From positions 620,001 to 684,000 of the forward strand of contig NZ_CP073637.1 in NCBI RefSeq assembly GCF_029962485.1: a stretch of DNA of 64,000 nt, in the 5' to 3' direction. Source of the stretch: Burkholderia cepacia (lineage in GTDB: Bacteria > Pseudomonadota > Gammaproteobacteria > Burkholderiales > Burkholderiaceae). Positions 31,286 through 40,400 of the stretch are shown here, in pieces. The first letter of the stretch is position 1, and each line of letters opens with the position of its first letter. Position numbers and translations under genes: made by a program. Below the pieces are notes generated by a model, which saw only the letters and a program-made list of their open reading frames with translations, did not search any database and was not told where the DNA came from.

Positions 31286-31464
31286 TTACCATTGGCGCGC
31301 GACGATCCCGGGTATGGGAGGGCGGCGGCCGCCGCCGCGTGCCGATGTCCCGCCGGCGCGGGTTCGCAGCGGGCTTGCCGGGCCGTGCGCGACGCCGCCG
31401 GCCGGGCCCGCCCGCCGGTAGAATGCAGGCTTCTTCCCGACTGCCGCCCGCCGCGCCCGCCTGC

Positions 31465-32418
31465 ATGGAACTGAAATGGCTCGAAGACTTCGTCTCGCTC
31501 GCGGAAACGCGCAGCTTTAGCCGGTCCGCGGAACTGCGGCATGTGTCGCAGCCCGCGTTCTCGCGGCGGATTCAGGCACTGGAGGCATGGCTCGCGACCG
31601 AACTGATCGATCGTTCGGTCTATCCGACGCGGCTCACGCAGGCCGGCCAGATCTTCTACGAGCAGGCGCTGACGATGCTGTCGCAGGCGCACGAGGCGCG
31701 CACGCTGCTGCGCGGCCACGTCGGCGCGCCGGTGCCGACGATCGAGTTCGCGGTGCCGCACACGCTGTCGCTCACGTATTTCCCGCGCTGGCTGCAGCGG
31801 ATCGAGGCGAAGATGGGCCAGGTCCACACGCGTCTGCGCGCGCTGAACGTGCACGACGCGGTGCTGTCGCTCGTCGAGGGCGGCTGCGATCTCGTGATGG
31901 GCTACCACCACCCGAGTCACCCGGTCGCGCTCGACCCGGCGCGCTACGACATGCTGATCCTCGGCAGCGAGCCGATCAGCCCGTTCTCGGCGCCCGGCCG
32001 CGCGGGCCGGCCGCGCTATACGCTGCCGGGTGCGGCCGACGCGCGCGTGCCGTACCTGTCGTATACGCCGAACGCGTATCTCGGCCGGATGACCGAAGTC
32101 ATCGTCGCGAACGCGCCGACGCGGCTGTTCCTCGATCGCGTCTATGAAACCGACATGGCCGAAGGGCTGAAGGCGATGGCGCTCGCGGGCCATGGCGTCG
32201 CGTTCCTGCCGCACAGCGCGGTCGAGGATGCGGTCGCGGGCGGTCGCCTGATCCGGCTCGACCGGTCGGCGCGCGGCGGTGCACATCCGTTCACGCTGAC
32301 GATGGAGATCCGGCTGTACTGCGACAAGCTCGCGCTGCAGGGCGACGATCCGCGCCAGAAGCTCGTGCGCGCGCTGTGGGACGTCGTGCGCGACGAGCTG
32401 CGCGATCCCACAAATTAA
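31465..32418 (+). CDS. LysR-family regulator, HypT/YjiE-like
   Basis: A 317-residue protein starting MELKWLEDFVSLAETRSFSR with an HTH at about 20-40 (AELRHVSQPAFSRRIQAL). The pattern ETKWL/ELKWL start, VSQPAFSRRIQALE and the C-terminal YLSYTPNAYLGRM segment resemble HypT (YjiE), a LysR regulator responding to hypochlorite in E. coli, though the effector half is diverged. The start is chosen at 31465 by homology; an in-frame ATG at 31423 would add 14 residues. The downstream gene gdhA, 281 bp away on the same strand, may or may not be its target. A hairpin overlaps its stop codon. Confidence 0.88.
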   Translation: MELKWLEDFVSLAETRSFSRSAELRHVSQPAFSRRIQALEAWLATELIDRSVYPTRLTQAGQIFYEQALTMLSQAHEARTLLRGHVGAPVPTIEFAVPHTLSLTYFPRWLQRIEAKMGQVHTRLRALNVHDAVLSLVEGGCDLVMGYHHPSHPVALDPARYDMLILGSEPISPFSAPGRAGRPRYTLPGAADARVPYLSYTPNAYLGRMTEVIVANAPTRLFLDRVYETDMAEGLKAMALAGHGVAFLPHSAVEDAVAGGRLIRLDRSARGGAHPFTLTMEIRLYCDKLALQGDDPRQKLVRALWDVVRDELRDPTN

Positions 32419-32435
32419 CCGCCGGCGGTTAATTT
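32412..32435 (+). terminator. Palindrome overlapping the stop of the LysR gene
   Basis: AAATTAACCGCC followed at once by its complement GGCGGTTAATTTT is a 24-bp perfect palindrome that contains the TAA stop codon. It could act as a terminator (ending in TTTT) or as a protein-binding site ahead of gdhA. Confidence 0.6.
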
Positions 32436-32699
32436 TCCGCAGCCGGTCGGGCGTGGCCGGCTGACGGCGCGCTTGCGCTGCCTGTCGGACGGCTGTCCGG
32501 CGGCCGGCCCACGCGCATGCCATCCGATTTTTCACCGACGCGATGCACGGCCGATCGCGGGCGTTCTTGCGCAAATCGACCGCAGATTTGCGAAAAATCG
32601 CGATCATGCAAGAAACGCATAATCGAATAAGCAAACGGCATTGGATAAAAAAAACGGGTTTTTCGACAATGTGCGCACCTGTTGACCGTTGGAGCATCC

Positions 32700-33986
32700 A
32701 TGTCTTCGCAATTGCAGTCCATCCCGTCCTACCTGCACGCCGACGATCTCGGCCCGTGGGGCAACTACCTTCAGCAAGTCGATCGCGTCGCGCCGTACCT
32801 CGGCTCGCTGTCGCGCTGGCTCGAGACGCTGAAGCGTCCGAAACGCATCCTGATCGTCGACTGCCCCATCGAGCTCGATAACGGCACCGTCGCGCACTTC
32901 GAAGGCTATCGCGTGCAGCACAACGTGTCGCGCGGCCCGGGCAAGGGCGGCGTGCGCTACCACCAGGACGTGACGCTGTCGGAAGTGATGGCGCTGTCCG
33001 CATGGATGTCGGTCAAGAACGCGGCCGTGAACGTGCCGTACGGCGGCGCGAAGGGCGGTATCCGCGTCGACCCGCGCAAGCTGTCGCGTGGTGAGCTCGA
33101 GCGCGTGACGCGCCGCTACACCAGCGAAATCGGCATCATCATCGGCCCGAACACCGACATTCCGGCGCCGGACGTCAACACCAACGAACAGGTGATGGCG
33201 TGGATGATGGACACCTACTCGATGAACCAGGGCCAGACGTCGACCGGCGTCGTGACCGGCAAGCCGATCGCGCTCGGCGGTTCGCTCGGCCGCAAGGAAG
33301 CAACGGGCCGCGGCGTGTTCGTCGTCGGTTCGGAAGCGGCGAAGAAGAAGGGCCTCGAAATCGCAGGCGCGCGCATCGCGGTGCAGGGCTTCGGCAACGT
33401 CGGCGGCATCGCGGCGAAGCTGTTCCAGGAAGCGGGCGCGAAGGTGATCGCGGTGCAGGATCACACGGGCACGATCTACCAGCCGGCCGGCCTCGATTCG
33501 AACAAGCTGCTCGACCACGTCGCACGCACGGGCGGCGTCGCGGGCTTCGAAGGCTCGGAGCCGATGCCGAACGACGAGTTCTGGACGGTCGAGACGGACA
33601 TCCTGATCCCGGCGGCACTGGAAAACCAGATCACCGAGAAGAATGCAGCGAAGATCCGCACGAAGATCATCGTCGAAGGCGCGAACGGCCCGACGACGAC
33701 GGCAGCGGACGACATCCTGAGCGCAAACGGCGTGCTCGTGATCCCCGACGTGATCGCGAACGCGGGTGGCGTGACCGTGTCGTACTTCGAGTGGGTGCAG
33801 GATTTCTCGAGCTTCTTCTGGACGGAAGACGAGATCAACCACCGTCTCGAGCGCGTGATGCGCGAAGCGTTCGCCGGCGTGTGGGCGGTCGCGGAAGAGC
33901 ACAAGGTGACGGTGCGTACGGCGGCGTTCATCGTCGCGTGCAAGCGCATCCTGATGGCGCGCGAAATGCGTGGCCTCTACCCCTGA
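32700..33986 (+). CDS. gdhA: Glutamate dehydrogenase (Glu/Leu/Phe/Val dehydrogenase family)
   Basis: A 428-residue enzyme interconverting glutamate and 2-oxoglutarate plus ammonia. The catalytic-lysine motif is [13 protein letters not shown] with Lys118; substrate residues lie in KGGVRYH, and the NAD-binding loop is QGFGNVGG near residue 228. The length and absence of a long N-terminal extension fit the NAD-type hexameric enzymes of beta-proteobacteria; cofactor preference is an inference. The start at 32700 follows a TTGGAGC ribosome site. The 281-bp upstream gap contains an AT-rich stretch at 32595-32670 that probably holds its promoter. A glutamate ABC transporter operon follows. Confidence 0.96.
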   Translation: MSSQLQSIPSYLHADDLGPWGNYLQQVDRVAPYLGSLSRWLETLKRPKRILIVDCPIELDNGTVAHFEGYRVQHNVSRGPGKGGVRYHQDVTLSEVMALSAWMSVKNAAVNVPYGGAKGGIRVDPRKLSRGELERVTRRYTSEIGIIIGPNTDIPAPDVNTNEQVMAWMMDTYSMNQGQTSTGVVTGKPIALGGSLGRKEATGRGVFVVGSEAAKKKGLEIAGARIAVQGFGNVGGIAAKLFQEAGAKVIAVQDHTGTIYQPAGLDSNKLLDHVARTGGVAGFEGSEPMPNDEFWTVETDILIPAALENQITEKNAAKIRTKIIVEGANGPTTTAADDILSANGVLVIPDVIANAGGVTVSYFEWVQDFSSFFWTEDEINHRLERVMREAFAGVWAVAEEHKVTVRTAAFIVACKRILMAREMRGLYP

Positions 33987-34041
33987 TCGTTGACTATGAT
34001 CAATTCATGACGCAATCCACCCGATTGCGGAAATGAACCCT

Positions 34042-34073
34042 CGCGGGCGGTGCCGGATCCGGCATCGCCCGCG
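34042..34073. other. Strong hairpin between gdhA and gltI
   Basis: CGCGGGCGGTGCCGGA pairs along its whole length with the following 16 bases, one G-T wobble. There is no T-run after it, so it could be a processing or mRNA-stability structure rather than a canonical terminator. Confidence 0.6.
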
Positions 34074-34205
34074 CGCGCATTCGGGGCGCCCGAAGCCGGG
34101 AGGAAGGCTTCGTACAGGGCGATTCGTAGTGCGGTAAATAACCAGTACTTTCAAAAATATTACTTTGATACACTGGCGCGGGTTTTAGCCAAGGAGATGA
34201 CCAAA

Positions 34206-35099
34206 ATGAAATACCACAAGGCAGTCCTGATGGTCGCGGCGCTCTGCGCGTTCGCAAGCGGCGCGCATGCTCAGGAGACGGGCACGCTGAAGAAGATCAA
34301 GGACACGGGCGTGATCGCGCTGGGCCATCGCGAATCGTCGATTCCGTTCTCCTACTACGACCAGAACCAGCAGGTGGTTGGCTATTCGCGCGAATTCCAG
34401 CTGAAGGTGGTCGACGCGGTGAAGAAGAAGCTGAACCTGCCGAACCTGCAGGTGAAGAACATCCCGATCACGTCGCAGAACCGCATTCCGCTGGTGCAGA
34501 ACGGCACGGTCGACATCGAGTGCGGCTCGACGACCAACAACGCCGAGCGCCAGCAGCAGGCGGCGTTCTCCGACACGATCTTCGTGATCGGCACGCGCCT
34601 GATGACGAAGAAGGATTCGGGCGTCAAGGATTTCGCCGACCTGAAGGGCAAGACGGTCGTGACGACCGCCGGCACGACGTCGGAGCGCCTGCTGCGCAAG
34701 ATGAACAACGAGAAGCAACTGGGCATGAACATCATCAGCGCGAAGGATCACGGCGATTCCTTCAACACGCTGGAATCGGGCCGCGCGGTCGCGTTCATGA
34801 TGGATGACGCGCTGCTCGCGGGCGAGCGCGCGAAGGCGAAGCAGCCGGGCGAGTGGGTGATCGTCGGCACGCCGCAATCGGAAGAAGCGTACGGCTGCAT
34901 GATGCGCAAGGGCGACGCCGACTTCAAGAAGGTCGTCGACGACGCGATCTCGCAAGTCGAGAAGTCGGGCGAAGCCGCGAAGATCTACGCGAAGTGGTTC
35001 GAGAACCCGATTCCGCCGAAGGGGCTGAACCTGAACTTCCCGCTGTCCGATTCGATGAAGAAGCTGTACGCGAACCCGAACGACAAGGCGCTCGACTGA
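34206..35099 (+). CDS. gltI: Glutamate/aspartate ABC transporter, substrate-binding protein
   Basis: A 297-residue periplasmic protein of the SBP_bac_3 family. The signal peptide (MKYHKAVLMVAALCAFASG then AHA cleavage) is clear, with mature start QETGTLKKIKDTG. Family features are GVIALGHRESSIPFSYYD, NIPITSQNRIPLVQNG and DIECGSTTNN, as in GltI of E. coli. It binds L-glutamate and L-aspartate for the GltJK channel. The start at 34206 is preceded by AAGGAG at ten bases; an alternative ATG nine bases upstream is less well placed. A hairpin terminator between this gene and gltJ would favour excess production of the binding protein. Confidence 0.97.
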   Translation: MKYHKAVLMVAALCAFASGAHAQETGTLKKIKDTGVIALGHRESSIPFSYYDQNQQVVGYSREFQLKVVDAVKKKLNLPNLQVKNIPITSQNRIPLVQNGTVDIECGSTTNNAERQQQAAFSDTIFVIGTRLMTKKDSGVKDFADLKGKTVVTTAGTTSERLLRKMNNEKQLGMNIISAKDHGDSFNTLESGRAVAFMMDDALLAGERAKAKQPGEWVIVGTPQSEEAYGCMMRKGDADFKKVVDDAISQVEKSGEAAKIYAKWFENPIPPKGLNLNFPLSDSMKKLYANPNDKALD

Positions 35100-35132
35100 C
35101 CACACGGTCGTTGATGCAGAAATGACGCTAAT

Positions 35133-35168
35133 GAGACGGAAGAGGCCACGCTTCTTCCGTCTCTTTTT
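35133..35168 (+). terminator. Intercistronic terminator between gltI and gltJ
   Basis: GAGACGGAAGA (35133-35143) pairs with TCTTCCGTCTC (35153-35163) and is followed by five T. Placed inside the operon right after the binding-protein gene, it probably causes partial termination or stabilises the gltI transcript. Confidence 0.88.
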
Positions 35169-35183
35169 GCTGGAGTCTTGCCC

Positions 35184-35924
35184 ATGTCTTACCACTGGAA
35201 CTGGGGCATCTTCCTGAGCCCCGTGTCGACCGGCGAGCCGACGACTTATTTCGGATGGCTGATGTCCGGCTTCTGGGTGACGATCGAAGTGTCGCTCGTC
35301 GCCTGGGTCATCGCGCTGATCGTCGGATCGCTGTTCGGCGTGCTGCGCACGGTGCCGAACAAATGGCTGTCCGCGCTCGGCACCCTGTACGTGTCGATCT
35401 TCCGGAACATTCCGCTGATCGTGCAGTTCTTCGTCTGGTATCTCGTGATACCCGAGCTGCTGCCCGCATCGATCGGCACCTGGATCAAGCAGCTGCCGCC
35501 CACCACGCAGTTCTTTACCGCGTCGATCATCTGTCTCGGCCTGTTCACGGGCGCGCGCGTGTGCGAACAGGTGCGCTCGGGGATCAACGCGCTGCCGAAG
35601 GGCCAGCGCGCGGCCGGCCTCGCGATGGGCTTCACGCAATGGCAGACGTATCGCTACGTGCTGCTGCCCGTTGCGTACCGGATCATCGTGCCGCCGCTCA
35701 CGTCGGAATTCCTGAACATCTTCAAGAACTCCGCCGTCGCGTCGACGATCGGCCTGCTCGACCTGTCCGCGCAGGCGCGCCAGCTCGTCGACTACACCGC
35801 GCAGACGTATGAATCGTTCATCGCGGTCACGCTTGCGTACGTGATCATCAACCTCGTCGTGATGTCGTTCATGCGCTGGATCGAAGGCCGCACGCGGCTG
35901 CCCGGCTATATCGGAGGCAAGTGA
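35184..35924 (+). CDS. gltJ: Glutamate/aspartate ABC transporter permease GltJ
   Basis: A 246-residue inner-membrane protein of the HisMQ type with about five helices. The permease coupling motif is seen in [22 protein letters not shown] (EAA-like loop) and the periplasmic YLVIPELLP region as in GltJ. The ATG at 35184 gives [13 protein letters not shown], matching family N-termini, while a TTG six bases upstream is possible. Its stop overlaps the start of gltK, indicating translational coupling. Confidence 0.96.
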   Translation: MSYHWNWGIFLSPVSTGEPTTYFGWLMSGFWVTIEVSLVAWVIALIVGSLFGVLRTVPNKWLSALGTLYVSIFRNIPLIVQFFVWYLVIPELLPASIGTWIKQLPPTTQFFTASIICLGLFTGARVCEQVRSGINALPKGQRAAGLAMGFTQWQTYRYVLLPVAYRIIVPPLTSEFLNIFKNSAVASTIGLLDLSAQARQLVDYTAQTYESFIAVTLAYVIINLVVMSFMRWIEGRTRLPGYIGGK

Positions 35925-36601
35925 TGCATCAGTTCGACTGGAGTAGTATTCCCGGCGCGCTGCCGACGCTGTGGACGGGGGCGGTCATCACGTTCCAGAT
36001 CACGCTGATCGCGATCGTGGTCGGGATCGTCTGGGGCACGCTGCTGGCGCTGATGCGGCTGTCGGGCGTCAAGCCGCTCGCGTGGTTCGCGCAGGGCTAC
36101 GTGACGGTGTTCCGCTCGATCCCGCTCGTGATGGTGCTGCTGTGGTTCTTCCTGATCGTGCCGCAGTTGCTGCAGGGCGTGCTCGGGCTGTCGCCGACGA
36201 TCGACATCCGCCTCGCGTCGGCGATGGTCGCGTTCTCGCTGTTCGAAGCCGCGTATTATTCCGAGATCATCCGTGCCGGCATCCAGGCGGTGCCGCGCGG
36301 GCAGGTGAACGCCGCGTTCGCGCTCGGCATGAACTACGCGCAGGCGATGCGACTCGTGATCCTGCCGCAGGCGTTCCGCGCGATGGTGCCGCTGCTGCTC
36401 ACGCAGGCGATCGTCCTGTTCCAGGATACGTCGCTCGTGTACGTGATCAGTCTCGCGGACTTCTTCCGCACGGCGGCCAACATCGGCGATCGCGACGGCA
36501 CGACCGTCGAGATGGTCCTGTTCGCCGGCGCATGTTATTTCGTGATTTGCACGTTGGCGTCTGCTCTCGTCAAGGGTCTCCAGAAAAAGGTCACAAGATG
36601 A
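35924..36601 (+). CDS. gltK: Glutamate/aspartate ABC transporter permease GltK
   Basis: A 225-residue permease, second membrane subunit of the GltIJKL importer. The EAA-like coupling loop is [22 protein letters not shown], with five predicted helices. A GGAGG ribosome site lies 6 bases before the ATG at 35924; a GTG at 35921 is an alternative start. The start overlaps the gltJ stop, and its own stop overlaps the gltL start, so J, K and L are translationally coupled. Confidence 0.96.
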   Translation: MHQFDWSSIPGALPTLWTGAVITFQITLIAIVVGIVWGTLLALMRLSGVKPLAWFAQGYVTVFRSIPLVMVLLWFFLIVPQLLQGVLGLSPTIDIRLASAMVAFSLFEAAYYSEIIRAGIQAVPRGQVNAAFALGMNYAQAMRLVILPQAFRAMVPLLLTQAIVLFQDTSLVYVISLADFFRTAANIGDRDGTTVEMVLFAGACYFVICTLASALVKGLQKKVTR

Positions 36602-37323
36602 TTTCCATCAAGAACGTTTCGAAGTGGTACGGCCAGTTTCAGGTCCTCACCGACTGCACGACCGAGGTCAAGAAAGGTGAAGTGGTCGTCGTGTGCGGCC
36701 CGTCGGGCTCGGGCAAGTCGACGCTGATCAAGACCGTGAACGGCCTCGAGCCGTTTCAGCAAGGCGAGATCCTCGTGAACGACCAGTCGGTCGGCGACAA
36801 GAAGACGAACCTGTCGAAGCTGCGCTCGAAGGTCGGGATGGTGTTCCAGCATTTCGAGCTGTTCCCGCACCTGTCGATCACCGAGAACCTGACGCTCGCA
36901 CAAATCAAGGTGCTCGGCCGCGGCAAGGACGAGGCGAACGAGAAGGGCATGAAGCTGCTCGATCGCGTCGGCCTGAAGGCGCATGCGCACAAGTTCCCGG
37001 GCCAGTTGTCGGGCGGCCAGCAGCAGCGTGTCGCAATCGCGCGTGCGCTGTCGATGGATCCGATCGCGATGCTGTTCGACGAGCCGACGTCCGCGCTCGA
37101 TCCCGAGATGATCAACGAAGTGCTCGACGTGATGGTCGAACTCGCGCAGGAAGGGATGACGATGATGGTCGTCACGCACGAGATGGGCTTCGCGAAGAAG
37201 GTCGCGCATCGCGTGATCTTCATGGACAAGGGCGCAATCGTCGAGGACGACCGCAAGGACGATTTCTTCTCGAATCCGAAATCGGAACGCGCGAAGGACT
37301 TCCTCGCGAAGATCCTGCACTGA
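36598..37323 (+). CDS. gltL: Glutamate/aspartate ABC transporter ATP-binding protein
   Basis: A 241-residue ABC ATPase of the polar amino acid group. Walker [10 protein letters not shown] is at 34-42, the ABC signature LSGGQQQR and Walker [16 protein letters not shown] follow, then the switch His in [13 protein letters not shown]. It energises GltJK. ATGA overlap with gltK. A strong terminator after it ends the operon. Confidence 0.97.
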   Translation: MISIKNVSKWYGQFQVLTDCTTEVKKGEVVVVCGPSGSGKSTLIKTVNGLEPFQQGEILVNDQSVGDKKTNLSKLRSKVGMVFQHFELFPHLSITENLTLAQIKVLGRGKDEANEKGMKLLDRVGLKAHAHKFPGQLSGGQQQRVAIARALSMDPIAMLFDEPTSALDPEMINEVLDVMVELAQEGMTMMVVTHEMGFAKKVAHRVIFMDKGAIVEDDRKDDFFSNPKSERAKDFLAKILH

Positions 37324-37352
37324 GCGTTCGCGCGCTTCACGCGCGTCCATGC

Positions 37353-37388
37353 AAAAACCGCCCGGCCGAGCGCCGGGCGGTTTTTTTT
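37353..37388. terminator. Bidirectional terminator between gltL and the autotransporter gene
   Basis: AAAAACCGCCCGGC and GCCGGGCGGTTTTT flank a five-base loop, followed by further T. It can end both convergent genes. Confidence 0.93.
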
Positions 37389-37407
37389 CGTCCGTTGGCC
37401 GCGGACG

Positions 37408-40400
37408 TTACCAGCTGTAGCGGTAGCCGACCTGCCCGACGATGCCGCGCCGGTAATCGCCGCCGATGTTGCGCGCGATCTTTGCGTTCGCGTACAGCTC
37501 GCCCGACTTGCCGAAGCCCGCGGTCACGCCGACGCCGAGCTCGTACCAGGTGCGGCCGAGGTGCGTCGCGAACGGCGTGCCGCCGACGACGGTCTGGCCC
37601 GGCGACAGGAAGTCGTGCAGCACGTCGGCCGTGAAGTACGGCGTCGCGGCGCCGCCGCCCGCATCCGACTGGAGGTTCGGCCTGAAGATGCGCACGCCGA
37701 CGCGGCCGCGCAGCGCGTTCGTCGTCGTGCCCGATACGGCCGACACGTTGTCGTTGAACCCGTTCAGCTTCAGGTACTGATACATCAGCTGCGCTTGCGG
37801 CTCGATCGCGATCGGCGTGCCGCCGATCGCGAACGGCTTGCCGACTTCCTGCGACAGCGCGATACCGAAGCCGTTCTGCGACGCCTCGTTGCCGTAGCTG
37901 TCGCGATAGCGGTTGCCGTAGTGCGTGACCTGCCCGACGCTGTCGAAGTAGGTGCCGTCCGGCAGGTAGCGCGTCCAGTAGCCGCCGACGCTCTGCGCGT
38001 GCATCTCGACCGAGCCGGTCGACGTCGACAGGTTCTGCGTGTCGGCGCGCGCCATGTCGCTGAAGCTCGCGTTCGACACGCCGATGCTGGCCGTCACGCC
38101 CGCATGCGTGCTGCCCGCGCCGTTCGGCGCCTGGTCGAGCGTCCAGTCCTTGCCGAACTGCGCGAAGAACGTGCGCTCGTCGGCCGCGAAGCGGCCCGCG
38201 TTGGCATCGAGACTCTGGCCACCGATGCGCCCCCATACGCCGTCGCGGTTGCCGGGCTGCTGCTTTTCGACGTTGTAGATGTCGCCGACGCGCTCATGCA
38301 GCTTGCCGAGCGTCGAGAAGCCGTAGTCGGCGTTCAGCAGCGGCGTGAGCGCGTAGCCGGCGACGCCCGGGCGATACGCGAGCGTGCCGCCGCCATTCCC
38401 GTTGCCGCCGTCGCCGCCGCCCGACGGGTGAATCGGGTCGCCGGGGTCGGTCTGGTCGAGCTGCGAGCGCAGGTACCAGCCGTTCGCGTCGCTCTGCCCG
38501 CCGCGATAGAGCCGGTATTCGTACGCACCGGCCTGCACGGGCCCGGCGAGATGGAACGCCGACGCGGTGGTCGTGCCGCCGTTGGCCGTGACGACCACGG
38601 GAATCCCGTCGCCGGTCGTCTGCGCACCGGTGCCGGCCGTGTTGGCGATCTTCAGACCGGTCGTGCCGCTCGCGGCGCCGCCGTTCACGATCAGCCGGTC
38701 GGTCGGCGACGTATCGGCGCCGAGATACGTGTTGAGCGCGATCGTGCCGCCGTTACCGACGTAGCTGCCGGTCGTCAGCGTCTTGTAGCTGCCCGTGAGC
38801 GTCGGCGAACCGACGGGTGCGGTGAATGCGACGAGGCCCGCGTTGTTCAGGCTGCTCAGGACCGAGCTGCCCGTCATGCGCCACGTGCTCGTGCCGTCGA
38901 CGGTCAGTGCGACCGGATCGATCTTGCCGGTCAGCGTCGTGCCGTTCGCGAGGAACACGTTGCCGGTGCTCGATGCGTCTGAGACGATGTCGCCCGCGAG
39001 GTTCACGGCCGATGCGTTGAACGTCACGTTGCTGCCGCTCGCAAGGTTCAGCAGCGTGCCGTTGCCGGCCGTCACGACCGTACCGTTGCGCACCGCGATG
39101 TCGGCCGTGCCGCCTCGCGCGGAGAAGGCCGGCCCGGCGACGGACGTCACGCTGCCGCCGTCGACCAGGACCGAATTCGTCGCGCCGTTCGCGAGCGTGT
39201 CAGACGTCAGTACGCCGGCCGTCGCGCCCTTGAGCGTCGTGCCGGTCAACGCGAGCACGCCGCCGCTGTTCGCGGTTGCGCCGTTGCCGGCCGCGCTGCC
39301 GATCGACGAACCCGTATCGGCGATGCGCCCGCCGTTCTGCGCGACGACGCTGTCGGCCGCGCTGCCCGACGTGGCGAGCGTCGCGCCCGACAGCAGCGCC
39401 GTTGCGCCGCCGTCCATCACGGCCGCGTGCGCGCCGGCGCCGGTTGTCGCGACCGTCGTGCCGGTGGCGGAAAGCGTCGAATCCGCGCCCGATACGTACA
39501 GGCCGCGCGCGTTGGCGCCGGCGGTGTGGACGGACGTTGCCGCGTCGGTCGCGATGCGTGCGCCCGCGCCGGTCGACGTGAGGCCGTCGGCGCCGGTGCC
39601 GGTCGTGGTGATCTGCGTGCCGGCCAGCGCGATCGTGGTGTTCGCGCCGAGGTTGCGGATCCCGCTGCCCGATCCGCCGACCGAGATCGAGGTCGTGCCG
39701 GCCGCGATGCCGCCGCCCGTGACGGTCGAGTCGATCAGCACGCCGTCGGCGCTGCCGTTCGCGATCACGGTGCCGGCGCCCGACAGCGCGACCGATGCGC
39801 CGGCGCCCGTCAGGCGAACGCCCGCGATTCCGTTGTCGGCTTCGATCGAGCCCGCGTTGGCGAGCGTTGCCGACGCACCCTGCACGAGCGCGCCGGTGCC
39901 GTCGGACACATGGATCGTCGACGCGTTGTTCACCGTGCCTTGCGTGCCGACGACGACGCCCGTCGAGCCGGCGCCGGTCAGCAGCACGGTGTCGCGGTTC
40001 TCGAGCGTGCCGAGGTTCTGCGCGACGAAGCCCGTCACGCCGGCGGTCGACGACGTCACGGCGGCCTGGTTGGTCAGCGTCGTCGCGACCGGTGCGCCGG
40101 CGTTCGCGCCGGCGAGATCGTGCGCCTGCCCGTCGACGACGCCCGCGATCGCGCCGGCCGCGTTCAGGTTGATCGTCGCGCCCGCGTCGATCGTGCCGGT
40201 CGCGCCCCCCTCGACCGCGATCGCGATGCCGTTCGCGCCGTTGACGTTGTAGATCGCGTTGCCGGTCGACAGCGTCGTGCCGGCGTCGGTCGCGAGCACG
40301 CCACGCGCACGCTGGCCGTTGACGTCGGTCGTCAGCGCGCCGGCTGTCGACGCGCCCGTGTAGGCCGCGCCGCCCGCGACGCGGAACAGCGTCGAGTCGT

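Noticed and set aside
35921..35923. GTG as the start of gltK
   Set aside because: The GGAGG is only four bases from it; the ATG at 35924 has better spacing and fits family N-termini, though GTG cannot be excluded.
38795..40252. 485-codon plus-strand frame rich in Val, Pro, Ala and Ser within the autotransporter gene
   Set aside because: Composition is explained as the antisense of Gly/Thr/Asn repeats; no signal peptide or family match.
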